DNA from: an uncultured Neokomagataea sp. | Lineage (GTDB): Bacteria; Pseudomonadota; Alphaproteobacteria; Acetobacterales; Acetobacteraceae | Reading direction: 5' to 3' | Assembly (NCBI RefSeq): GCF_946476835.1 | Contig: NZ_CAMKWA010000002.1 | Span: 62,001 to 126,000 of the forward strand | DNA: 64,000 nt | Shown here: positions 26,602 to 34,982 of the stretch, one piece after another | How the letters are laid out: each line of letters starts with the position of its first letter | How positions within the stretch are numbered: position 1 is the stretch's first letter | The notes under the pieces: generated by a model | The model's input: the letters and a program-made list of their open reading frames with translations, nothing else | Database searches by the model: none | What the model was told of the DNA's origin: nothing | Position numbers and translations under genes: made by a program

Positions 26602-26997
26602 GTCGAAACCTTCTTACCCCTCACTGACAATAGGCAATCGGTACACACATCCCTCATGACATGCGACAACCGATCGAACGCTTTTTTGCAGACACTATGC
26701 AAGACAAATCAACATGAACGTCACATGCCTTGCACACATACCCGATATGCTTAATTGGGCAGGCTTCGCCATAATGTGTCAAGCTGATTGTTCATTTCAA
26801 AATTATGAAACCGTCATATTTTTTAAACAATTCAGACTACATCAACGCTCAGACGCGACATTAATGAATGTTTTCTCATACAAAAAACGTTTTTTTTAGG
26901 ACAAAAACACAAAAAAAAGACCGCTCTTTCGAGCGATCTTTTTTTTACAAACTATAAAGAATTTTAGATTCGTAAGCGCAAAAACTCTTATGCCTCT
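26602..26997. other. Upstream region of tonB and 3' region of prfB
   Basis: About 396 bp without a gene. It holds the prfB terminator (26911-26946) and, on the minus strand around 26770-26805, a possible promoter TTGAAA-N18-CATTAT overlapping TTGACA, which would drive the tonB operon. The middle is moderately AT-rich. No strong Fur-type palindrome was found here. Confidence 0.35.
26911..26946 (-). terminator. Terminator of prfB (bidirectional)
   Basis: An A-run, GACCGCTC, loop TTTC, GAGCGATC and a T-run form a short hairpin with one internal mismatch and T-runs on both strands. It lies 52 nt past the prfB stop. Confidence 0.85.
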
Positions 26998-28129
26998 TTA
27001 TTGGGCAGTAGCACTTGCTTCCGACCGTGTTGCCCCCACACGCTGCGCCAAAGAAGCGGACATAAAATCATCCAACGCGCCATCAAGAACTGCGTCCGGA
27101 TTGCCTTTTTCAACGCCGGTCCGCAAATCTTTCACCAACTGATAAGGCGCCAAAACATACGAACGGATTTGATGCCCCCAGCCGATATCAGTCTTAGACG
27201 CTTCCGTCTGAGCAGCAGCGGCTTCACGCTTTTGCAACTCAGCCTCGTACATACGTGCACGTAGCATCTCCATCGCCTTTGCACGGTTACGATGCTGTGA
27301 GCGATCCGTTTGACATGCAACGACAATGCCCGTTGGAATATGCGTAATACGAATAGCAGAATCGGTTTTATTCACGTGCTGACCACCCGCGCCTGAGGCA
27401 CGGAACGTATCAACACGCAGGTCAGAATCGTTCACTTCCACTTCAATCGTATCATCCACAACAGGATAGACCCACACTGAAGCAAAAGAGGTTTGACGAC
27501 GCGCAGCCGAGTCAAACGGAGAGATACGCACCAAACGGTGAACACCCGCTTCCGTCTTCATCCAACCATAAGCATTGGGTCCGCTGATCTGCACAGTCGT
27601 AGACTTAATGCCTGCTTGCTCGCCCTCACTACCTTCAATGAAGGTCACCTTATAACCGTGCTGCTCGGCCCAGCGCGTATACATACGCAGGATCATTTGA
27701 GCCCAATCCTGCGCTTCCGTACCGCCTGCGCCAGCATTGACTTCTAAGTAACAGTCATTGCTATCCGCCTCACCAGACAGAAGGCTCTCAATTTCACGCT
27801 TATGCGTATCCGCGGCGATAGCGCGCAAAGAAGCAATGGCATCCTGTACCATCCCTTCATCGCCTTCCATCTCTGCCAACTCAACAAGCTCAAGCGTGCT
27901 GCTGACTTCTTCTTCAATCTGTTCAACGCCCTCGATTTGATTCGCGAGCGTTGTCCGTTCACGCATTAACTTTTGCGCGAGAGCCGCATCATTCCAAAGA
28001 TCGGGGTCTTCAGAGCGGTGATTTAATTCTTCAAGCCGGGTTTTAGAAACATCCCAGTTAAAGATGCCTCCTCAGCAGTGCCACCGACTGCTTGATTTGC
28101 TCCGCAAGGGCCTCAGTTTCGGCCGACAT
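26998..28129 (-). CDS. prfB: Peptide chain release factor 2, with programmed +1 frameshift
   Basis: Class I release factor that ends translation at UGA and UAA. The gene starts at ATG 28129 (GGAG at 8 nt) and encodes 23 codons ([11 protein letters not shown]...LLRRHL) before an in-frame TAA at 28058-28060. A +1 shift on CTT (28061-28063) skips the T at 28060 and continues as [13 protein letters not shown] into the long frame, giving 376 residues in all. An internal Shine-Dalgarno AGGAGG (28067-28072) sits 3 nt before the CTT, the spacing seen in E. coli. The body shows the codon-recognition tripeptide in RISPFDSA and the catalytic GGQ in [13 protein letters not shown]. The shift stop is UAA, not the usual UGA. 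Confidence 0.95.
28058..28072 (-). promoter_or_regulatory. prfB: prfB programmed frameshift signal
   Basis: On the minus strand the order is AGGAGG, CAT, CTT, TAA, C: an internal Shine-Dalgarno, a 3-nt spacer, the slippery Leu codon and the stop. It matches the E. coli cassette except that the stop is UAA. It is expected to provide autoregulation: low release-factor activity favours the shift. Confidence 0.93.
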
Positions 28130-28191
28130 ATTCTTTCTCCATTCGCAAAAATGGTCCCACCACTACGGTGTTTCCACAACGAAAGCGCCCC

Positions 28192-30786
28192 TCAGTACAA
28201 CCCACCGACACCAATGTCACCCTCAGCCGAATCCGGTTTTTGCGGTGCTGGCGTATTTGGTGCGGCCGTGTGACCCGAAGACGCAGATGAACTCTCAGGG
28301 GCATTCCCCATATCATTTTCACTATCAGACACAACAGAATCGGCTCCGGTATCGGTTGCCGTCAATGCTTCTGTGCCCGCACCGAAGCCATGCAATGCCA
28401 CAGATGCACCCGGCACCTGATCCGGCTTGAACCCATCTACAGCATCTACACGTCCAGTATTATAGCGTGCCAATGTAATCTCCGCCGGCACTCGAAAATC
28501 AACACGTGGACGGTCCGCCAACGCGACCTTCATAATACGGTTCCAAATTGGTGCGGCGATACGCCCACCATCGGCATTCTTTCCTAACGTCTCAGGCGTA
28601 TCGTAACCAACCCATACAACCGTCACGAGATCAGGAGAGAAACCTGCGAACCATGCGTCATGGAAATCCTGACTCGTCCCTGTTTTCCCAGCGATAGGTC
28701 TATCGATCCCCTCCCCCGCCAAGCGCCCCGTACCATTCGCAATCACGTCCTTCAGCATTGTAATGACCTGATACGAACTTGCTTCGCTTGCCAGAACAGG
28801 GCGGGAATCATTCAGAAACGGCACGGCTACACCACTCGACGTGGGCGTGGGCGTGGGCGTGGGCGCAGCATGATCTGGCGCGACCGTTGGTGCAGGTGGC
28901 ATCTGCTGCCCCGCCGTCAACGATAGCGCACTAGAATGCCACAAAATATCTCCAGCGCGATCTTGAATATCATCAATCAAGCTCGGCTGAACGACATGCC
29001 CACCATTGGCAATGCTCGCATAGGCTGCCGCCTCTTTCAGAACCGTCGTCTCAACCGCCCCGAGTGCCGCTGGCAGCACACGCGGCATTTGATCAACAAG
29101 TCCTGCCTTCTCTGCCGTGTCCGCAACCGCTTTCATACCCAAATGCGCCGCCACACGGATCGTGACGAGGTTCCGGCTTTCCCGCAGTGCATCATGCAGA
29201 GTCGTAGGGCCCCAGTTATCATGTTCGTAGTTGCGCGGATGCCAGCTACCATAAGAAACAGGGGAATCATCAAATTTTTCAGAAGGTGAAATGCCCTGCT
29301 CCATCGCCGCCAAATACACAAATGGCTTAAACGATGACCCCGGCTGACGTAGCGCCTGCGTCGCACGGTTAAACTGACTCTCACGGAAGGACCACCCGCC
29401 AACCAAAGCCAGAACACGCCCGGTGCGCGCATCCATCGTCACTGCAGCTCCCTCCACTTGAGGGATTTGCCGCAACGAGACGGTCCCATTCGCTTGCGGT
29501 TGAACCATAATGGCATCACCCGCTTGTATCAGGCGCATACGACGCGCCCATACAATATCAGACCACAGCAACGTCGCAGTGCGCGGCACGCCATGCTCAA
29601 CCCAGCCCACACGGTTACCACCGGGCAGAAGCATACCAAGCCGCCACTCTGGCAGCATACCAGAAGGAGCGACAACACGATCGAGTTGCGCCGTCCAATT
29701 ACTGTCCGTGACACCCTCTACATGCCGTACTGGGCCACGCCAGCCTGTCCGCGCACGATCATACGTCACCAACCCTTCACGTAAGATACGTGTCGCGGCA
29801 GCTTGGAGACTGTGATTCATACTTGTATGAACCTCAAGACCGCCATTGAGCGCACGATCTTCACCATACTGTCCGATGAGTTGACGGCGCACTTCAGCGC
29901 CGAACCATTCCGAATCTGCCAAAGGCCCAAAACGCGGGCTACGCTCTGGCAGCAGAGGCTCTTGCTTATCCTGCTCCGCCTGATCACGGGCCAAAACCCC
30001 ATTGTCAACCATCAAGTCCAGAACAAGATTGCGACGCACCAATGCCGCTTGAGGATGCAAATACGGATTATAATGCGTCGGGGATTTTGGGAGTGCTGCC
30101 AAAGATGCAGCTTCCGCATCCGTCAATTGATCTAAAGGCTTATTGAAATACGTCTGCGCAGCGGCTGCCACACCAAAAACGCCATTCCCCAGATCAATAC
30201 CATTCAAATAAATTTCGAGAATCTTATCTTTCGATAGGACCTCTTCCATTTTAATGGCGAGAAGCGCTTCCTTAAACTTACGCTCCAGCGTCAACACGTT
30301 ACTGTTCAGCAGCATGACCTTCGCCACTTGCTGCGTAATCGTCGAAGCCCCTAATGGGCGCCGCCCATGCCGTGCGAATAAATCCGTCACACCCGCACGC
30401 GCAATCGCCATCATATCTACGCCGCCATGGCTGTAGAAATTATGATCTTCCGTCGCGAGGAAAGCTTTTTTAACGCGATCTGGAATCGCATCAATCGGAA
30501 CGAAAATACGCCGTTCACTGGCCAGTTGCGCCATTAACTGATCATCAGATGTATAAATCCGACTAACCGTTGGCGGCTGATAAACCTGCAAACTATCAAT
30601 ACTTGGCAGGTCTGCCAGTAACTTCGCGTAAGTCGCCCAGGCTAAAACACCTGCCCCTAACGCCCCAACCAGACCAACGCCGGCTGTGACCGCCAGAGCT
30701 TGGCGAAAACGACGAAAACGCGGCCGTATAATCGGCCGACCCTTATTGTCATGAGGATGACGGGAGCGATAGCGAGGATGCGTCAT
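28192..30786 (-). CDS. mrcA: Penicillin-binding protein 1A (bifunctional)
   Basis: Class A PBP that polymerises and cross-links peptidoglycan. ATG 30786 gives 864 residues; an in-frame GTG at 30834 would add 16. A basic cytoplasmic tail and one membrane helix (VTAGVGLVGALGAGVLAWATYA) precede the GT51 domain (ATEDHNFYSHGGVD, GASTITQQVAK). The transpeptidase domain has SxxK in PGSSFKPF, SRN in ESRNLVTI and KTG in IAGKTGTSQ. A Pro/Thr insert between the second and third motifs is encoded by a perfect hexanucleotide repeat (28841-28865). It lies upstream of prfB with a 62-nt gap, a pairing common in Alphaproteobacteria, and may share its transcript. Confidence 0.95.
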   Translation of the reverse strand: MTHPRYRSRHPHDNKGRPIIRPRFRRFRQALAVTAGVGLVGALGAGVLAWATYAKLLADLPSIDSLQVYQPPTVSRIYTSDDQLMAQLASERRIFVPIDAIPDRVKKAFLATEDHNFYSHGGVDMMAIARAGVTDLFARHGRRPLGASTITQQVAKVMLLNSNVLTLERKFKEALLAIKMEEVLSKDKILEIYLNGIDLGNGVFGVAAAAQTYFNKPLDQLTDAEAASLAALPKSPTHYNPYLHPQAALVRRNLVLDLMVDNGVLARDQAEQDKQEPLLPERSPRFGPLADSEWFGAEVRRQLIGQYGEDRALNGGLEVHTSMNHSLQAAATRILREGLVTYDRARTGWRGPVRHVEGVTDSNWTAQLDRVVAPSGMLPEWRLGMLLPGGNRVGWVEHGVPRTATLLWSDIVWARRMRLIQAGDAIMVQPQANGTVSLRQIPQVEGAAVTMDARTGRVLALVGGWSFRESQFNRATQALRQPGSSFKPFVYLAAMEQGISPSEKFDDSPVSYGSWHPRNYEHDNWGPTTLHDALRESRNLVTIRVAAHLGMKAVADTAEKAGLVDQMPRVLPAALGAVETTVLKEAAAYASIANGGHVVQPSLIDDIQDRAGDILWHSSALSLTAGQQMPPAPTVAPDHAAPTPTPTPTSSGVAVPFLNDSRPVLASEASSYQVITMLKDVIANGTGRLAGEGIDRPIAGKTGTSQDFHDAWFAGFSPDLVTVVWVGYDTPETLGKNADGGRIAAPIWNRIMKVALADRPRVDFRVPAEITLARYNTGRVDAVDGFKPDQVPGASVALHGFGAGTEALTATDTGADSVVSDSENDMGNAPESSSASSGHTAAPNTPAPQKPDSAEGDIGVGGLY
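28841..28865. repeat. Hexanucleotide tandem repeat in mrcA
   Basis: Four copies of GTGGGC plus one base, in frame, encoding alternating Pro-Thr in PBP1A. Length changes by slippage would keep the frame. Confidence 0.8.
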
Positions 30787-30893
30787 AAGCGTTTGATAAC
30801 ATCGTTCAGAGGCGCCGTCGCCCCTTACTGACACCGAATCCCGTCAGGAACGGAGCGCATCGACCATCTTTATTTTATGGAATAGGAAAAAAC

Positions 30894-30968
<75 letters not shown>

Positions 30969-30985
30969 CCGCTGCCTTGGCGGGG

Positions 30986-31014
30986 TACCTATCGTCTTAC
31001 CGCGCCAAGCGCAA
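30986..31014 (-). promoter_or_regulatory. Probable promoter of tRNA-Thr
   Basis: On the minus strand TTGCGC (31009-31014), a 17-nt spacer and TAGGTA (30986-30991) lie 18 nt before the tRNA 5' end and just past the dksA stop. The tRNA may instead be processed from dksA transcripts. Confidence 0.4.
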
Positions 31015-31021
31015 CCCCCAA

Positions 31022-31441
31022 TCAGTCGTCGCGGTGGATTTTTTCCATCCGCTCATGACGTTCTTGGGCGTCAATCGACAGAGTCGCTATGGGACGTGCT
31101 TCAAGACGCTTCAACCCAATCGGGTCTCCGGTTTCTTCACAGTAACCGTAAACATTGTCTTCAACTTTTTGGAGAGCCATATTAATTTTTGTAATTAACT
31201 TACGCGCACGGTCACGCGTACGTAATTCAAAAGCCCGATCCGTTTCGACACTTGCCCGATCAGAAATATCAGATTCGTGAATACCACCTTCTGAGAGGCT
31301 GGCCAGCGTTCCGTCTGCTTCTTTCAACAGCTCTGCGCGCCAGCGCAGCAGCTTTTGGCGAAAATATTCGACCTGAAGCGGATTCATGAACTCTTCGTCG
31401 TCGGAAGGGGTATAGTCCGGCGGCAACGTAATCATGCGCAT
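31022..31441 (-). CDS. dksA: RNA polymerase-binding transcription factor DksA
   Basis: Binds the secondary channel of RNA polymerase and works with ppGpp in the stringent response. ATG 31441 (AGGG at 5 nt; protein begins MRMITLPPDYTPSDDEEFM) gives 139 residues; an in-frame ATG two codons later is also possible. The coiled coil carries the tip motif DISDRAS (DxxDxA). The zinc-finger region has only one cysteine (YGYCEETGDPIGLKRL), with the other ligand positions replaced; this single-Cys form is typical of Alphaproteobacteria. It lies upstream of the tRNA-Thr and divergent to flgI. A dyad GTCACT-N4-AGTGAC (31476-31491) lies 35 nt upstream of the start. Confidence 0.95.
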   Translation of the reverse strand: MRMITLPPDYTPSDDEEFMNPLQVEYFRQKLLRWRAELLKEADGTLASLSEGGIHESDISDRASVETDRAFELRTRDRARKLITKINMALQKVEDNVYGYCEETGDPIGLKRLEARPIATLSIDAQERHERMEKIHRDD

Positions 31442-31649
31442 CCAATCCCTGCAATTCTGCCGATAATTCGGCATAGTCACTCCGCAGTGACCTCGAGCGG
31501 CTTATAACCACACGAACAGCATTCGCCAAGCCCATCTCAAAAGACAAAAAGAGATAAAATACCCCCTAAATTAGTAATTTATTTACCTATAAGCCCCAAA
31601 ACTTTTCCTGACCGTTCACACCTCTTCGCTGTCAGGAGATCACTTTCTC

Positions 31650-32783
31650 ATGCCGCACCTCGGCCAGCACATGTTGAAACAGGTCGGATTACTCTGCTCC
31701 GCAATCCTTATGTTTTTAACGCTACTTCCTCTACACAGCCACGCTGCCACAGTACGCATCAAAGATATTACGGATATGGAAGGGGTTCGAAGTAACCAAC
31801 TCATCGGTTACGGCCTTGTTGTTGGCCTAAACGGCACCGGGGACCGCCTCACCAATTCCATCTTTACGCGTGAAACACTAATTTCAATGCTGAACCGTCT
31901 GGGCGTGAATATCCGCGATCAAGAGCGGCAATTACAAACCCATGATATTGCGGCCGTTATGGTAACGGCCGAGCTCCCAGCTTTTGTCCATGGGGGCAAC
32001 CGCATCGACGTCACGATCTCAGCAGTCGGGGATGCAACGTCCCTTACAGGGGGCACTCTTTTAGTCACCCCTCTTATGGCTGCCGATGGCGAAGTCTACG
32101 CCGTGGCACAGGGCAGCATGGTGACCAATGCCTTCAGCGCACGCGGGGCCGCCGCTTCCATTACGCGCAATGTCCCCACCAGTGGCCATATTGCCAACGG
32201 TGCTATCGTCGAACGCGAAGTCCCTTTCAGCCTCAAAAACCGTCAAAACTTGCATCTCAGCTTACGCAACCCAGACCTCACAACTGCCAATCGCATCAAA
32301 ACGGTCATTAACCACACACTCGGCCCGATCGCGTCTTTGGAAGACCCGCGCACCATCACGTTAGATCTCTCTTCCGCGGACCCGGTTTCCACACTGACCC
32401 GCATTGGCGATTTGATGGTTACACCAGACAGCCCCGCCAAGGTCATTATTGATGAAGCCAGCGGCACCATTATTATGGGAGCGAACGTCCGCATCAGCAC
32501 CGTTGCCATCGCTCAAGGCAACTTAACAGTGCAAATCACCGAAGACCCAGCGGTTTCTCAACCGGGACCTTTTGGGAACGGGCAAACCGCCATCGTCCCA
32601 CGCACCAATGTCGCGGTCGATACAGGGCATAACCACCACCTCACCACCATGCCCAGCGGCACATCACTTCACGAGCTTGTCGCGGGCTTGAATGCCCTCG
32701 GCGTTGGTCCACGTGACCTGATCAGTATTTTACAAGCCATTAAAGTTGATGGTGCCCTCCAAGCGGAGCTCGAAATTCGATGA
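31650..32783 (+). CDS. flgI: Flagellar P-ring protein
   Basis: Forms the periplasmic ring of the flagellar basal body in the peptidoglycan layer. It is a 377-residue precursor with a signal peptide ending HSHAA, then the family start VRIKDITDMEGVRSNQLIGYG and GLVVGLNGTGD. The C-terminal SLHELVAGLNALGVGPRDLI and LQAIKVDGALQAELE are also typical. AGGAG lies about 11 nt before the ATG. The stop overlaps the next start (ATGA), so flgI, flgJ and the flgN-like gene form a tight operon. Confidence 0.96.
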   Translation: MPHLGQHMLKQVGLLCSAILMFLTLLPLHSHAATVRIKDITDMEGVRSNQLIGYGLVVGLNGTGDRLTNSIFTRETLISMLNRLGVNIRDQERQLQTHDIAAVMVTAELPAFVHGGNRIDVTISAVGDATSLTGGTLLVTPLMAADGEVYAVAQGSMVTNAFSARGAAASITRNVPTSGHIANGAIVEREVPFSLKNRQNLHLSLRNPDLTTANRIKTVINHTLGPIASLEDPRTITLDLSSADPVSTLTRIGDLMVTPDSPAKVIIDEASGTIIMGANVRISTVAIAQGNLTVQITEDPAVSQPGPFGNGQTAIVPRTNVAVDTGHNHHLTTMPSGTSLHELVAGLNALGVGPRDLISILQAIKVDGALQAELEIR

Positions 32784-33085
32784 GCATATCATCGCCCATT
32801 ACCAAGCAACACACCCCATCTTTGCCGAACGCCAATCCCAGCGCTCCCCAGCAAAAAACCAACAAAGCCGCTCATGACTTCGAGGCCATGACCATTAATC
32901 AAATGCTGCAACCAATGTTCGAGACCGAAGACACCTCAGACAATATGTTCAGCGGAGGGGCCGGAGAAAAACAATTCAAGCCCATGCTCATTGAGCAAAT
33001 CTCACAAAATATGGAGAAAAATGGTGGCATCGGCCTAAGCGATGCCCTTCAAAAACAAATGCTGGCCATGCAGGAGCACGCATGA
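32780..33085 (+). CDS. flgJ: FlgJ-type rod-binding protein, single domain
   Basis: 101 residues matching only the N-terminal rod-capping domain of FlgJ (KAAHDFEAMTINQMLQPMF, FSGGAGEKQFKPMLIEQIS, GGIGLSDALQKQML). The C-terminal muramidase domain of enterobacterial FlgJ is absent, which is normal in Alphaproteobacteria and not a truncation. The N-terminal ~30 residues are Pro/Asn/Gln-rich and probably disordered. Both ends overlap neighbouring genes by 4 nt (ATGA), implying coupled translation. A separate muramidase would have to assist rod growth through peptidoglycan. Confidence 0.88.
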   Translation: MSISSPITKQHTPSLPNANPSAPQQKTNKAAHDFEAMTINQMLQPMFETEDTSDNMFSGGAGEKQFKPMLIEQISQNMEKNGGIGLSDALQKQMLAMQEHA

Positions 33086-33477
33086 ACCCGATCGTATCAC
33101 GCCTCATGGCACTTTTAGATATTCTACGTTCTGAAAATCAGGCGCTAGAGACGGCGCAGCTTCCTCATGCACTGGCTTTGCTACCGCAAAAGCAAGCCGC
33201 TACAGAAGCCCTCTCACAAGCCGTTCAAAACGCTACGCCCAAACCTCAAACCACATCAAACGCTGAAAACCAACATCACCATTTAATCGAAGAGTTTTCT
33301 GCGCTCACAGCACGTAATGCGGCCTTATTACAGCGCGCAATCTCTGCACAGCGGCGCGTAGTCGAATTACTCACCGCACCACCGCCAGAGGCTGAGCCAC
33401 ACAGTTACGGACAACAAGGCGGTTACACATCCACGAGCACCGCCGCACACACACCGTTCTTTATCAATAACGCCTAA
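33082..33477 (+). CDS. FlgN-like flagellar protein
   Basis: 131-residue soluble protein with a long alpha-helical region (LMALLDILRSENQALETAQL, EEFSALTARNAALLQRAIS) and a disordered Gln/Pro/Ser tail. Helical pattern, size and position directly after flgI-flgJ fit the FlgN export-chaperone family, which binds the hook-associated proteins FlgK and FlgL. The assignment rests on context and helix pattern rather than strong motifs. It starts inside the flgJ stop (ATGA) and ends 3 nt before the convergent CorC-like gene. Confidence 0.65.
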   Translation: MNPIVSRLMALLDILRSENQALETAQLPHALALLPQKQAATEALSQAVQNATPKPQTTSNAENQHHHLIEEFSALTARNAALLQRAISAQRRVVELLTAPPPEAEPHSYGQQGGYTSTSTAAHTPFFINNA

Positions 33478-33480
33478 GCA

Positions 33481-34773
33481 TTAATTCTGTGCGAGAACCT
33501 GCCGACTGACTTTTACTTTCGCAACACGTCGGCGGTCCATTTCAAGTACTTCAAACAACCAGCCTTCAAACGCTACCTTGTCCCCCACTGCGGGCACGCG
33601 ACGCAACATGGCCAACAGAATACCGCCCAAAGTATGATAGCTGCCACCACCCGGCAAATTGGCCAGGTCCAACCGTGCCCGCAATTCATCCGCAGGCATA
33701 AAGCCATCAAACAAGTACTCTTCTTCTCCCGGCGCGGCTTGAAGCTCCGCAGGGCCGACATCTACGGCTTCTTCTCCAACAATGGCCTCAAAAACGTCAG
33801 ATGCCGTCACGATACCTTCGAAAGAGCCATATTCATCCAAGACGAAGGTAATGCCCAAATTCACACCGCGCATTCGCTCAATCATATCCTGCGCGCTTAA
33901 ACTATCCGGAATAACAGGCGGCGTTCGCAATACAGCATCAACGGAAATAGGCTTCTTCTGAAGCAGCCGGTCCATGATGTCTTTGGCAAGAATAACGCCT
34001 ATAGGATGATCAACATCGCCCTCACAGACCACAATCCGCGCATGCTGTGAGGCGCGCAATTTCTGAAGAAGCGTTTCTTCATCCGCGTCTCGGTCAATCC
34101 AGAAAAGCTCATTACGCGGGGTCATAATTGCCCGCACCGGGCGGTCTGCCAGACGGAGCAAGCGCTCAATCATGAACTGCTCATCTGTCTCCAACACCCC
34201 GGCACGCGCACTTTCCGCCAAAACCGCACGTAGTTCTTCTTCCGTGACAGCCTCACGCGGCATGGAGCCAACACGCAGCAAACGCAGCACCAAGGACGAT
34301 GCACCGCTCAACAGCCATACGACAGGCTGCGCCACACGCGCCACAGCCACTAATAACCACGACAAACGCGCAGCAATCCGCTCCGGCTTTTGCAAAGCAA
34401 TCTGCTTAGGGACCAATTCCCCAAACACCAGCATGGCAAACGTAATCAACGCAACGACAACAACCGTGGATAGCTCTTCAGCCGCAGGCCGCAGGAACGG
34501 AATGAGCGCGATCTTATCACGCACCCCGGCTTCAATCTCACTTCCGCCGAAGGTCCCTTCCAAAATGGACACAAGCGTCATGCCGACTTGAACGGTCGGC
34601 AAGAAAGAATGTGGATTCTCAGACAGCCGCAATGCCGCTGCCGCACCACTCACCCCTTGCCGTGCCAAAACTTCTAGTCGTGGCCTTTTGGCAGAGATAA
34701 GCGCCAATTCTCCCATCGCGAACACAGCGTTGATGAGAATGAGCAAACCAATAATAAGGATAGGGGTCAGCAT
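33481..34773 (-). CDS. Hemolysin C/CorC-family membrane protein with CBS domains
   Basis: 430-residue CNNM-type inner-membrane protein. The N-terminal DUF21 domain has four hydrophobic segments (LILINAVFAMGELALIS, VVVALITFAMLVFGELVP). Tandem CBS domains (MTPRNELFWIDRDADEET, VIPDSLSAQDMIERM) and a C-terminal CorC_HlyC domain (GGSYHTLGGILLAML, FEGWLFEVLEMDRRRV) follow. Relatives are linked to magnesium/cobalt efflux; the hemolysin label is historical. It has no strong Shine-Dalgarno sequence and is probably monocistronic. It converges with the flagellar operon with a 3-nt gap. Confidence 0.9.
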   Translation of the reverse strand: MLTPILIIGLLILINAVFAMGELALISAKRPRLEVLARQGVSGAAAALRLSENPHSFLPTVQVGMTLVSILEGTFGGSEIEAGVRDKIALIPFLRPAAEELSTVVVVALITFAMLVFGELVPKQIALQKPERIAARLSWLLVAVARVAQPVVWLLSGASSLVLRLLRVGSMPREAVTEEELRAVLAESARAGVLETDEQFMIERLLRLADRPVRAIMTPRNELFWIDRDADEETLLQKLRASQHARIVVCEGDVDHPIGVILAKDIMDRLLQKKPISVDAVLRTPPVIPDSLSAQDMIERMRGVNLGITFVLDEYGSFEGIVTASDVFEAIVGEEAVDVGPAELQAAPGEEEYLFDGFMPADELRARLDLANLPGGGSYHTLGGILLAMLRRVPAVGDKVAFEGWLFEVLEMDRRRVAKVKVSRQVLAQN

Positions 34774-34921
34774 AATCGAACCGATATCATGCCGATAAGC
34801 ATACGAGGTTCAGACGAAAAACACCATAATTTACAACGCCCCATCTGAGCAGCACGTAAAAGCACGAAGCCGTCACAGCGCCCGCCCCCTCAAATGAAGA
34901 CGAACCACTCCCATCATCCCA

Positions 34922-34957
34922 TAAAAAAAGACCAGCCCTATGAAGAGCTGGCCTTTT
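34922..34957 (-). terminator. Terminator of hpnH
   Basis: Read on the minus strand, GGCCAGC and GCTGGTC form a hairpin followed by seven T, 25 nt past the hpnH stop. Confidence 0.9.
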
Positions 34958-34982
34958 CAAAAACAGACAACGCGTAACGAGA

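Noticed and set aside
25960-26754. 264-codon Arg/Trp-rich ORF opposite tonB
   Set aside because: Antisense shadow with extreme composition.
26998-27966. prfB start at 27966 as annotated by the longest in-frame ORF
   Set aside because: The true gene begins at 28129 and needs the +1 shift; the downstream ATG alone would miss the conserved N-terminal part.
32780-33085. FlgJ as a truncated gene
   Set aside because: Single-domain FlgJ without muramidase is normal in Alphaproteobacteria, and the overlapping ATGA junctions are intact.
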